DNA from: Bacteroidales bacterium
GTDB lineage: Bacteria; Bacteroidota; Bacteroidia; Bacteroidales; UBA7960
Reading direction: 5' to 3'
Assembly: GCA_003552075.1 (NCBI GenBank)
Contig: PUOJ01000174.1
Coordinates: 1 to 36,397, forward strand
DNA length: 36,397 bases
Shown here: positions 17,387 to 24,998 of the stretch, piece by piece
Numbering within the stretch: position 1 is the stretch's first letter
Layout: the number at the start of each line of letters is the position of its first letter
Position numbers and translations under genes: made by a program
Notes under the pieces: model-generated
What the model was told of the DNA's origin: nothing
Database searches by the model: none
Seen by the model: the letters and a program-made list of their open reading frames with translations, nothing else

Positions 17387-17394
17387 TATCTTTG
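17387..17394 (+). promoter_or_regulatory. Probable -7 promoter element for exbB-exbD-tonB
   Basis: Reads TATCTTTG, matching TAnnTTTG, 69 bases before the exbB ATG. No good -33 TTG at the usual distance. The predicted transcript would start near 17400. Confidence 0.4.
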
Positions 17395-17463
17395 CATGGC
17401 ACAAAATAAATGGACTTCAACGTAGTTATTACACTATAAAACAATCCAATAAACAAACCGCCC

Positions 17464-18177
17464 ATGTTACTTTCTTTTTTGTTAAATATTCAGGCAGGCA
17501 CAGAGGAGGCCCTGACTGATACTTTAGCACATGCTGAGGCCGAATTGGCCGAGCCAACCTTGTCTTTCTGGAACCTTGCCCTCAAGGGGGGCTTTGTGAT
17601 GATTCCATTGGCCATTTTATCTATTGTGGCCATATACATTTTCATAGAGCGTTATTTTGCCATTAGCAGGGCTTCCAATGAGGAGACCAACTTCATGAAC
17701 AACATTCGTGATTTTATTCATAATGGGCGGATTGATTCGGCCAAGTCGCTTTGCCGGAACAACCAGTCTCCAATCGCACGGATGATCGCAAAAGGCATTG
17801 TACGTATCGGCAGACCTCTTAGCGACATCAATGCAGCCATAGAAAATGTAGGCAAGCTGGAGATTGCCAAGTTGGAAAAGAACATTGCAGTGCTGGCCAC
17901 GGTGGCTGGAGCGGCACCCATGCTGGGTTTTCTTGGTACGGTGATGGGGATGATCAGGGCATTTTTCAATATGGCCCAGGCCGGCCCGAATATTGACATC
18001 AGCTTGCTTGCCGGGGGCATTTATGAGGCGATGATTACCACCATGACTGGACTGGCTGTGGGTATTATTGCCTTTATTTGTTATAACATCCTGGTGGCTC
18101 GTATAGAAAAGGTCGTGTTTATGCTGGAAGCCAGGGCCACTGAGTTTATGGACCTGTTACATGAGCCTGCCTCCTAA
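17464..18177 (+). CDS. exbB: MotA/TolQ/ExbB proton channel protein
   Basis: A 237-residue inner-membrane proton channel subunit. Three membrane segments are visible, about 35-60 (after an acidic periplasmic start), 140-165 and 180-205. The cytoplasmic loop between the first two carries the MotA/TolQ/ExbB signature, and GAAPMLGFLGTVMGMI with ITTMTGLAVGIIA are the hallmark channel helices. It works with ExbD and a TonB-type protein to pass proton-motive force to outer-membrane transport. The Tol system uses the same folds, but here a TonB-like C-terminal domain follows and no TolB or Pal is seen. It is the first gene of a three-gene operon; exbD follows after 103 bases. A probable -7 element lies at 17387. 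Confidence 0.92.
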   Translation: MLLSFLLNIQAGTEEALTDTLAHAEAELAEPTLSFWNLALKGGFVMIPLAILSIVAIYIFIERYFAISRASNEETNFMNNIRDFIHNGRIDSAKSLCRNNQSPIARMIAKGIVRIGRPLSDINAAIENVGKLEIAKLEKNIAVLATVAGAAPMLGFLGTVMGMIRAFFNMAQAGPNIDISLLAGGIYEAMITTMTGLAVGIIAFICYNILVARIEKVVFMLEARATEFMDLLHEPAS

Positions 18178-18280
18178 CAAATACCAGCCGGAAATGTGTT
18201 CTTTATGCCATATGCAACTGGGCATTTTCGGAGACTATCATTAAACTGAGGTTTTTTGCAGTGAAAGAAATTGTGATATC

Positions 18281-18694
18281 ATGGCAATAAAAGCAAGAAA
18301 TAAACGCAACCTGCAGTTCAACATGGCATCCATGTCGGACCTGGTATTTTTGTTGTTGATATTTTTTATGTTGACATCGACGCTGGTTGCCCCAAGTGCC
18401 ATCAACCTGTTACTGCCTTCAAGTGACAGCCGTTCCATGGCGCCGCAAACGATTAACGTGCACATCAATGAGCACAGGCAGTTGTTTTTAGAGGCAGATC
18501 CGGTTGACCTGGACGGCTTGCAGGAAGGTTTGCTTGTATCACTGGATGGAATTCAAGACGGCACGGTTGTTTTGCGTGCCGACCACTCCGTACCTGTTCA
18601 GGACATTGTGAATGTCATCGATGCGGTAGAAAGCATGAACAGTGCATATGGGTTTCGCCACCGGGTGATACTGGCCACACAGCCAAGACAATAA
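18281..18694 (+). CDS. exbD: ExbD/TolR biopolymer transport protein
   Basis: A 137-residue partner of ExbB. One membrane segment near the N-terminus (about residues 19-37) begins MSDLVFLLLIFFML and contains the conserved proton-path Asp20. The remainder is a small periplasmic domain with the TINVHINEHRQLFLE-like beta start and VHDI/VNVIDAVES-like helix region. The length is normal. Its ATG lies 103 bases after exbB, and the tonB-type gene follows after 16 bases, so all three are probably one operon. Bacteroidota often have two ExbD copies in such operons; here there is only one. Confidence 0.92.
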   Translation: MAIKARNKRNLQFNMASMSDLVFLLLIFFMLTSTLVAPSAINLLLPSSDSRSMAPQTINVHINEHRQLFLEADPVDLDGLQEGLLVSLDGIQDGTVVLRADHSVPVQDIVNVIDAVESMNSAYGFRHRVILATQPRQ

Positions 18695-18710
18695 ATGCAA
18701 CTTATTGATC

Positions 18711-19526
18711 ATGGAAGCATCCAGAAATAAAGACAAGACGCGTGCATTAGCAGGAACAGCTATTTTTCATGCCCTGCTCCTGATCGCCTTCTTGCTATTT
18801 GGGCTGACAGCACCGGAAATCCCCCAGGAGCGTGGTGTACTGATCGCTTTGGGTTATACGGACGAAGGTGCCGGCGACCGGCAGCCGCTCACGGCATCTC
18901 CGCCTGAGCCTGCGCCGGCACCCGCTTCACCCCAGACGGAGCCGGATCCGGTCGTTACCCAGGAGACCGAGGAGACTGTGGCCATTCCTGATGCGGCCGA
19001 GGAAATACATACAGAAGCCGAAGATACGGATACCGACAGGCCTGAAACCACGCCTGAACCTGAAGAAGTGGCCGAGGAAGAACCTGAAGAGGAGCCTGAG
19101 CCTGAACCAGATCCACGTGCCATGTTTCCAGGGCAGGATCAGCGAAGCACTGACCGGCAGCAGCAGGGAGAAACTGAAGAGGAGGGAGATGCTGGCAGCC
19201 AGGAAGGCCTGATCGATGCAGATGACCTGGAGGGAGAAGCCGGCGGCGAAGGCATAGAATACAGCTTAACCGGCAGGGAGGCCAACATCCTTCCAAAACC
19301 TGATTATACTACACAGGCTACGGGCAGGGTAGTCGTGCGTATCGTGGTAAACAGGGAAGGTCATGTACTGCGGGCTACTCCCGGTGCCAGGGGTACGACG
19401 ACCACGGATGCCACCCTTCACCGCCTGGCTGAAGAAGCTGCCATGAACGCTCGCTTTAATCGCTCTCCCAGTGCACCAGAGCAACAGACGGGTACGATTA
19501 CCTACATTTTTATCAGGCGAAACTAA
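18711..19526 (+). CDS. TonB-family energy transducer
   Basis: A 271-residue protein with TonB architecture: a short cytoplasmic start, one N-terminal membrane helix (about residues 14-34), a long Pro/Glu-rich spacer (about 50-150) that can span the periplasm, and a C-terminal globular domain (about 185-271). The last part, with GRVVVRIVVNREG, the TTTDATLHRLAEEAA helix and GTITYIFIRRN, fits the Bacteroidota TonB C-terminal family. The ATG at 18711 is preferred over an upstream TTG at 18705. It is the third gene of exbB-exbD-tonB, so it very likely couples that proton channel to outer-membrane receptors. No receptor gene is adjacent, so its partner is unknown. Confidence 0.85.
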   Translation: MEASRNKDKTRALAGTAIFHALLLIAFLLFGLTAPEIPQERGVLIALGYTDEGAGDRQPLTASPPEPAPAPASPQTEPDPVVTQETEETVAIPDAAEEIHTEAEDTDTDRPETTPEPEEVAEEEPEEEPEPEPDPRAMFPGQDQRSTDRQQQGETEEEGDAGSQEGLIDADDLEGEAGGEGIEYSLTGREANILPKPDYTTQATGRVVVRIVVNREGHVLRATPGARGTTTTDATLHRLAEEAAMNARFNRSPSAPEQQTGTITYIFIRRN

Positions 19527-19574
19527 CCCGCATGTTGTGCGCAAGCTTTCTGTCCTATGGCAGATTGCCTTCAT

Positions 19575-19686
19575 CATTTTTATATTTCGGTCAGATGAAC
19601 CGAGCACTTTGCGAGCTCGGCGAAGCCAAATCGCCATTAGATATTCATTACCCTGTTTGTCAATTCTTTGGCATGGAGGTTTCATC
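19575..19686 (-). repeat. Dispersed 120-bp element, single inverted copy between tonB and folC
   Basis: The minus strand of this stretch aligns along nearly its whole length with the tandem units at 35107-35347. Shared blocks are GATGAAAC, CCATGCCA, a middle ATTGACA, then ATGGCGA-TTTGGCTTCGCC-GAGCTCGCAAAGTGCTCGG-TTCATCTGACCG-AAATATAAAAAT. The tail contains the inverted pair CCGAGC/GCTCGG, and GCGA/TCGC with GGC/GCC can form a hairpin. It lies wholly between tonB (stop 19526) and folC (ATG 19702). A frame reads through it but no protein family is seen. Confidence 0.8.
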
Positions 19687-19701
19687 AATGATGCAGCCCA
19701 T

Positions 19702-20997
19702 ATGGATTACCAGGAAACCATCGCCTATCTGTATAGCCAGTTACCCATGTTTCAACGCATTGGCCCTTCGGCATATAAGGCAAACCTGGACAATACCCGT
19801 GCCCTGCTCGATCACCTTGGAAACCCTGAAAAGGCGTTTCGCAGCATCCACATTGCCGGCACCAATGGCAAAGGATCCGTAGCCCATATGCTGGCGGCGG
19901 TGTTACAGGCCCAGGGGCTGAAGACAGGCCTTGCCACATCTCCTCACCTCAAAGACTTCCGGGAAAGGATAAGGGTAAATGGCCAGCCCATTCCTAAGCA
20001 AGAGGTGGTCCGTTTCGTTGAGCAGCATAAAGCGTTTTTCATGGACCTGCATCCTTCTTTTTTTGAGATGACCATTGCCATGACCTTCGATTATTTTGCC
20101 AGAGAAAGGCTGGATGTGGCGGTTGTGGAAACGGGCATGGGAGGGCGGCTTGATTCTACAAATGTACTGCAGCCCGAGGTGTCCGTCATCACGAATATCG
20201 GACTGGACCACATGCGTTTTCTTGGACATACCATGCCAGACATTGCCCGAGAAAAGGCCGGCATCATAAAGGAAAACACTCCATTAGTCATTGGAAGAAG
20301 ACAGCCGGAGGTGCAGGAGGTCTTTACTGAAACTGCGAGCCGGATGGGTGCTCCACTCACCGTGGCAAGTGATCAATACCGGGTAAAGAATTACCGGCAA
20401 ATCTCACTGCATGGCATGCCCTGCCTTGAGGCAGACGTGCTTTATGCAGGTAAAACGCAAAGCTACTGCCTGGATCTGCCTGGTGAGTATCAGCTGGAAA
20501 ACCTGATTACCGTGCTGGCAACCGTCGATCTCTTGCGTTCTCGGGAGGAGTGGACCGTTTCAGGAAAGGCCTTGCAGGAAGGCTTACAAAGGGTAAAACG
20601 AAATACAGGCATGCAGGGGCGCTGGCAGCAAATTGGAAGCAATCCGGTGATCATTTGTGATACCGGACATAACCGGGAAGGGATCACACACATCATTAGG
20701 CAACTTCGCAAGCTTACCTACCAAAAATTACATATGGTTTTTGGCATGGTAGCCGATAAAGACCTGGCGCCCGTGCTTTCCCTATTGCCCAAAGAGGCCC
20801 GGTATTATTTCTGTCGCCCCGATGTCCCCAGGGGGCTGGAAGCAAAAAAGCTGGCCGCAGAGGCCAGCTTTTGGGGTTTGGAGGGCAATAGCTATCATCG
20901 CGTAGGTGAAGCGCTGGAACAAGCCAGAAAAAATGCTTCACCCCGTGACCTTATTTTTATCGGAGGCAGTACGTTCGTCGTCGCAGAAATCCTCTGA
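19702..20997 (+). CDS. folC: Folylpolyglutamate synthase / dihydrofolate synthase
   Basis: Mur-ligase-type enzyme that adds glutamate to (dihydro)folate in the cytoplasm, retaining folate and in many bacteria also making dihydrofolate from dihydropteroate. The 431 residues fit FolC. The ATP loop is HIAGTNGKGSVAHML (about residues 50-64), SPHLKDFRERIRVNG follows as the folate-binding region, VVETGMGGRLDSTN and TNIGLDHMRFLG are family signatures, and CDTGHNREG marks the C-terminal domain. The ATG at 19702 starts at the conserved N-terminus; longer forms would run into the dispersed repeat. It lies 175 bases after tonB and probably has its own promoter. Its stop is four bases from that of the convergent DUF4168 gene. 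Confidence 0.95.
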   Translation: MDYQETIAYLYSQLPMFQRIGPSAYKANLDNTRALLDHLGNPEKAFRSIHIAGTNGKGSVAHMLAAVLQAQGLKTGLATSPHLKDFRERIRVNGQPIPKQEVVRFVEQHKAFFMDLHPSFFEMTIAMTFDYFARERLDVAVVETGMGGRLDSTNVLQPEVSVITNIGLDHMRFLGHTMPDIAREKAGIIKENTPLVIGRRQPEVQEVFTETASRMGAPLTVASDQYRVKNYRQISLHGMPCLEADVLYAGKTQSYCLDLPGEYQLENLITVLATVDLLRSREEWTVSGKALQEGLQRVKRNTGMQGRWQQIGSNPVIICDTGHNREGITHIIRQLRKLTYQKLHMVFGMVADKDLAPVLSLLPKEARYYFCRPDVPRGLEAKKLAAEASFWGLEGNSYHRVGEALEQARKNASPRDLIFIGGSTFVVAEIL

Positions 20998-21001
20998 GGT
21001 A

Positions 21002-21643
21002 TTATTCTCTTCCCTCTTCTTCTTTTTTCTCTTCTTCTCTCTTTCTTTCTAACTCTTCCTTGGCTTCACGCCTTCTTTCTTCCAGGATTTTCTCACGTGC
21101 ACGCTCCCTCGCAAGGTACGATACATACTCCTGTAACTCCTGATCCTGGCGGAATTCGTTAAGGATGTCGCGATACTTGTCCATCTCCATCTCATGGTCT
21201 GCGATAATCACCTGAACCATTTCCTGCATCTCACGCTGAATTTGTGTGACGTGGGGTGCGGCCTGGTTGAAGGCATCTATTTCTTCGCTGGAAAAGTTAC
21301 CACCCTGAAGCGCACCGATTTGTGCGGCACGGGCAATCTGATCAAAGCGTTCGCGGGTGAGCCCGTGTTCCTCTGTGGTTTCTGAAATGCGCTCCTGTGT
21401 GCTGCGCTGCAACGCACTCACTTCCTGGTTGGCATCAAAGAAAACCAACAGCGTTTCATCTTCAAAGTCAAATTCGACATCAGCCCATGGATCTTCTTCT
21501 TCCTCTTCTTCTTCGCCTTCAATCACTACCTCTATTTCCTGTGCATAGTGATTGGTTGGCATGCCAAGAATCATACCCAGGGCAATCAGTAATGCCATTA
21601 AGCCTTTTACCGGCGCGAATGCGTTTTGTTTGATGGTTGTCAT
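21002..21643 (-). CDS. DUF4168-type exported protein
   Basis: A 213-residue protein with a signal peptide (hydrophobic core about residues 13-30, probable cleavage after NHYAQ near 35). A run of Glu follows (about 42-50), then DPWADVEFDF, then a helical domain with VFFDANQEVSALQ and later RDILNEFRQDQELQEYV, consistent with DUF4168, a domain of unknown function seen in cyanobacteria and Bacteroidota. The last 40 residues are almost all Arg, Glu and Lys and should form a long charged helix. The protein is probably periplasmic. The promoter at 21682-21709 is one of the best-spaced in the window. Its stop codon is four bases from the folC stop, convergent. Confidence 0.72.
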   Translation of the reverse strand: MTTIKQNAFAPVKGLMALLIALGMILGMPTNHYAQEIEVVIEGEEEEEEEDPWADVEFDFEDETLLVFFDANQEVSALQRSTQERISETTEEHGLTRERFDQIARAAQIGALQGGNFSSEEIDAFNQAAPHVTQIQREMQEMVQVIIADHEMEMDKYRDILNEFRQDQELQEYVSYLARERAREKILEERRREAKEELERKREEEKKEEEGRE

Positions 21644-21681
21644 AGTTTGTAATTGATTTTGGTTTAGTTGTCACGAATGGA

Positions 21682-21709
21682 CAAAAATAATCATTATTCA
21701 AAAAAACAA
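21682..21709 (-). promoter_or_regulatory. Promoter of the DUF4168 gene
   Basis: On the minus strand TTG (21709-21707), 17 bases, then TATTTTTG (21689-21682). Both the element sequences and the 17-base spacing fit the Bacteroidota TTG-N17-23-TAnnTTTG pattern. It lies 38 bases before the ATG. Confidence 0.55.
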
Positions 21710-21743
21710 GGCAAATAATTTAGTTAAAAGAGCCAAAATATTA

Positions 21744-23471
21744 TCACTTGCCTTTTGATGGTGAAGTGGACTTGCATATTACAATAATCTCATAATCCCA
21801 TGCATTAAGTGCAATATCTATGCCATCATTTTCCAGCTTCGTCCAATCGCTATGCTTTCGAAAACCTGCCTGAATAGGGGAGGTAAGCAGCAGGGTTTCT
21901 GCCAGACTGGCCCCATATAACTTTCGGAAATGATCCGGAATGCGGATGTGTATTCCCGGATAGCTTGTATGGGAAAAATTGGCTGCAATCAGCCATATTT
22001 CCTGCTTGTTCCAGCGGAGATAAGCATATACCGGGTCAGGGAGCCCCTGGTTCTGCCACATCAGGTCATAAAACCGCCCCCGGGCGATCACCTCCTGTTT
22101 GCAAAGTGACAACATTTGTTGATATGCTTTCCTGATTTTTTTTTCTTCCCTGGAAAGTTTTTCTTCATTACAGGCACCTTCGTCATACCATTTTTGAAAG
22201 GAGGGGACCCTGTCATAATCAAAGATGCTGGTTTTTCCGTCATCTCCACTGTAACCGCTGGCGCCTTCAGCCTTTTCGCCCGTTTCCTGTCCAAAATAGA
22301 GCATCAGGGGACCTTTGTTCATCGTGGCGGCAACTGCCATGGCGGGTATGCCTGCCTCTGCAAGGCCTGCAAAGTGATGTGAGGCAATGCGTTCCTCGTC
22401 ATGGTTTTCCATAAAACGCAGCATCGCATCTTCCAGGCCCTCCTGCGATTGCCACACCCCGGTAAGCTGTTTTGCGGACTCACCCTGGATAACCCTGCGC
22501 ACGGTGTCGTAAAAACCTTCCTTGTCGTATAAATAATCAAAGCCTGCATCAAGATAAGAACTGTAAGCCTGGGGGTTATAGCTCTCCGCAATAAAAAGCA
22601 GGCCCGGGAACTCCTTTTTTACTAATGGGATGAGCCATTGCCAGAATTCCACGGGTACCATTTCCGCCATGTCGCAGCGAAAGCCCCGGATCCCCTTACC
22701 CGCCCAGAAGCGGATGATGGCAAGCATCTGCTGCCAGGTAGCGGGCGGTGGATCAACGTGCATTGTTCCCCCGTTATCGAAATCTTTGCCATAATTGAGT
22801 TTTACCGTTTCGTACCAATCGTGAAATGAGGGCCTGGAAGAAAAACAGTCATTTCCTGTAGCTTTTGCAGGATATTCTTCAAACTCCTTATGAGGAAAGG
22901 CTTTGGCGGTAGGAAGGTCATAAACCTCGGGCGGCAATTCGAGCTTTTCACCGGGGATATAATAAAAGTTGTTGTCCTGGTGGAAACGTTGATCGATCCT
23001 GTCGTGTTTGCCAAAACTGACTGCCTTGCCGGCGGGCTGGTCACAATGATATCGACGGGCCACATGGTTTGGCACGAAGTCGATGATGGGCTGAAGGCCT
23101 GCCCCATGGCAGCGGGCAATCAGGGCTTCAAATTCTTCCATGCGTTCTGCGGGATTTGCTGCCAGGTCCGGACACACATCATAATAATCTCTGATCGCAT
23201 AGGGTGAACCTGCCATGCCCTTAATTATAAGTGGGTTATCTGCATCAATGCCCTGATCAGGATATGCAGTGCAAGAGGCGTGCTCCAGGACGCCCGTAAG
23301 CCAAATGTGGTTGGCGCCAAGCAATTTTACCTGGTTCAGGAAATGCTTGTCTAGGTCGTTGAACTTACCGCATCCGTTATCGCTGATGCTTCCCCATGGT
23401 GTAATCTCTTTTTTTACATTGCCGGCGAGCCTCACCAGCACCTGGTATATGATGATTTTTTCGTGTTGCAT
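21744..23471 (-). CDS. GH13 alpha-amylase family enzyme (cytoplasmic)
   Basis: A 575-residue alpha-glucan hydrolase or transglycosylase of family GH13. The barrel motifs are visible: DFVPNH (131-136), GFRCDMAEM with nucleophile Asp267, LFIAESYNP with acid/base Glu296, and MENHDEER with Asp358. A C-terminal beta domain follows (about 480-575). There is no signal peptide, so it probably works in the cytoplasm on storage glucan or imported maltodextrin. The exact substrate is not determined. The ATG at 23471 is chosen over an in-frame start at 23498 because a probable -7 element at 23487-23494 lies between them. It follows the helicase gene by 72 bases but seems to have its own promoter, and no other glycogen genes are adjacent. 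Confidence 0.9.
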   Translation of the reverse strand: MQHEKIIIYQVLVRLAGNVKKEITPWGSISDNGCGKFNDLDKHFLNQVKLLGANHIWLTGVLEHASCTAYPDQGIDADNPLIIKGMAGSPYAIRDYYDVCPDLAANPAERMEEFEALIARCHGAGLQPIIDFVPNHVARRYHCDQPAGKAVSFGKHDRIDQRFHQDNNFYYIPGEKLELPPEVYDLPTAKAFPHKEFEEYPAKATGNDCFSSRPSFHDWYETVKLNYGKDFDNGGTMHVDPPPATWQQMLAIIRFWAGKGIRGFRCDMAEMVPVEFWQWLIPLVKKEFPGLLFIAESYNPQAYSSYLDAGFDYLYDKEGFYDTVRRVIQGESAKQLTGVWQSQEGLEDAMLRFMENHDEERIASHHFAGLAEAGIPAMAVAATMNKGPLMLYFGQETGEKAEGASGYSGDDGKTSIFDYDRVPSFQKWYDEGACNEEKLSREEKKIRKAYQQMLSLCKQEVIARGRFYDLMWQNQGLPDPVYAYLRWNKQEIWLIAANFSHTSYPGIHIRIPDHFRKLYGASLAETLLLTSPIQAGFRKHSDWTKLENDGIDIALNAWDYEIIVICKSTSPSKGK

Positions 23472-23486
23472 GTGTTCATGTTTAGT

Positions 23487-23494
23487 CAAAAATA
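23487..23494 (-). promoter_or_regulatory. Probable -7 promoter element for the GH13 gene
   Basis: The minus strand reads TATTTTTG, matching TAnnTTTG, 15 bases before the ATG at 23471. It argues against the upstream start at 23498. No good -33 is seen. Confidence 0.4.
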
Positions 23495-23543
23495 TCAAAA
23501 AGTTGAAATGTCATAAGGTTGGTCTCCGGCTTCCGGGCAGGCC

Positions 23544-24986
23544 TCATTCATCAATAAAAAAGTCATCTGTAAAGTTGAGCAGAAACAGCTTGCTTGTTGC
23601 CCTGGTCACTGCGGTATATAGCCAGCGCAGGTATTCATTGTCCGGGGTTTTGTCCGGCAGGTACCCCATTTCCACAAAAACGTGTTGCCACTGGCCTCCC
23701 TGGGCTTTATGGCAGGTCATGGCATAGGCAAACTTCACTTGCAGTGCATTGAGGTAAGGATCTTTCCGGATGTGTGCCTTCCTGGTTCGCATATTTGGGA
23801 TGTCCTGATAGTCCTGTGTGACGGCGTCATAGAGTCTGTTGGCCTCTTCTCCGGAAAGCGCCGGTCCCTCGGCATCAAGGGTGTCAAGCAGGACCTTTGC
23901 TTCGAGCAAAGGCATGTCCGGATAGTCAGCCATGCTTGCACTTACGTCCGCAAAGCGGAATCCGTGTATGGTCTCCTCCCTGTTGATGCGTTTGATCTCG
24001 AGGATATCTCCGTTGGCAATAAATCCGGCATCGTGGTCTTCGGGCAGCCAGTAGTAATTGTTTCTGACCACCATAAGCCGGTCTCCCGCACTGAGCTCAT
24101 CCTCCATGAAGAGCACCCGTTGCCTGATGTGGCGGTTATACAGGCTGGCTCTTTTGTTGGAGCGGCAGATCATCAGGGCTTCCCCCTTTTCCTTCCCGGC
24201 AAAGGCAGCGTCCACCTCGTCAGCCGCATCCGCGCCCTGCACGCGGATAATGTCAGGGAATCCCGCTGTCTTGAGGGCTGGGAATCCCCCTTCCTGGCTG
24301 GCAAGCATTTTTCTTAACGATGTGGCGTTGTGTAGTATGCCACTGTCGAGAGACTGCCTGACGACTTGTTGCAATTCAAAGCTGCTGATGGACAGGTGGT
24401 ATCTCTGTTGCAGGAAGGAGGTGCTAAGCGCCGGACTTTCATGCGACATCACCGGTGGAAGCTGTGCCGTATCTCCGATAAAAAGCATGCGGCAGTTTTT
24501 TCCGTTGTATGCGTATTGCATGAGGTCGTCGAGCAGGTTTGCGCCGCCAAAAAGGCTGCCTTGTTGTCCTGCCTGGCTGCTCCAGGGGATCATCGAGGCT
24601 TCATCCACGACAAACACCGTATTGCGGCGGTTGTTTTTCTGGAGGGCAAAGTGCATGATGCCCTGTGCATCGGTTTGCAGGCGATATATTTTTTTGTGTA
24701 TGGTGAAGGCTTGTTGACCTGAATAGCCGGCGAGCACCTTGGCCGCCCTGCCGGTGGGAGCCAATAGCACATAGCCCATGCCAAGTGATGGCAGCACCTC
24801 CACCAGGCTGCTTACAATGGTGGTCTTCCCCGTGCCTGCATATCCCTTCAGGATAAACAGCGAGTTGGGATTGGGTTCAAACAGAAAACCAGCCAGCGCC
24901 CCAATCAGGTCATCCTGATCCTGTGTGGGCACATAGGGAAAACGCGATTTGATCCTTTTGGATATTTCAGTTGCTGATTTTGCCAT
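23544..24986 (-). CDS. RecD-like (RecD2/Dda-type) superfamily 1 DNA helicase
   Basis: A 480-residue ATP-dependent DNA helicase. The Walker A loop GYAGTGKTT is at residues 48-56, LLAPTGRAAKVL is motif Ia, VFVVDEASM (about 124-132) is the Walker B motif, and GDTAQLPPV is motif III. FAYAMTCHKAQGGQW, LYTAVTRAT near the C-terminus is the UvrD/RecD C-terminal core, which confirms the fold. It is shorter than RecD2 (about 730) and lacks its N-terminal extension, resembling the Dda or stand-alone RecD-like helicases common in Bacteroidota. It probably acts in repair or replication-fork processing. It begins 12 bases after the tamL stop, so the two are likely co-transcribed although their roles are unrelated. 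Confidence 0.9.
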   Translation of the reverse strand: MAKSATEISKRIKSRFPYVPTQDQDDLIGALAGFLFEPNPNSLFILKGYAGTGKTTIVSSLVEVLPSLGMGYVLLAPTGRAAKVLAGYSGQQAFTIHKKIYRLQTDAQGIMHFALQKNNRRNTVFVVDEASMIPWSSQAGQQGSLFGGANLLDDLMQYAYNGKNCRMLFIGDTAQLPPVMSHESPALSTSFLQQRYHLSISSFELQQVVRQSLDSGILHNATSLRKMLASQEGGFPALKTAGFPDIIRVQGADAADEVDAAFAGKEKGEALMICRSNKRASLYNRHIRQRVLFMEDELSAGDRLMVVRNNYYWLPEDHDAGFIANGDILEIKRINREETIHGFRFADVSASMADYPDMPLLEAKVLLDTLDAEGPALSGEEANRLYDAVTQDYQDIPNMRTRKAHIRKDPYLNALQVKFAYAMTCHKAQGGQWQHVFVEMGYLPDKTPDNEYLRWLYTAVTRATSKLFLLNFTDDFFIDE

Positions 24987-24998
24987 GTGCGGATAACA

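Noticed and set aside
18854-19123. Ser/Gly-rich minus-strand frame opposite the TonB spacer
   Set aside because: A composition artefact of the Pro/Glu-rich codons on the coding strand.
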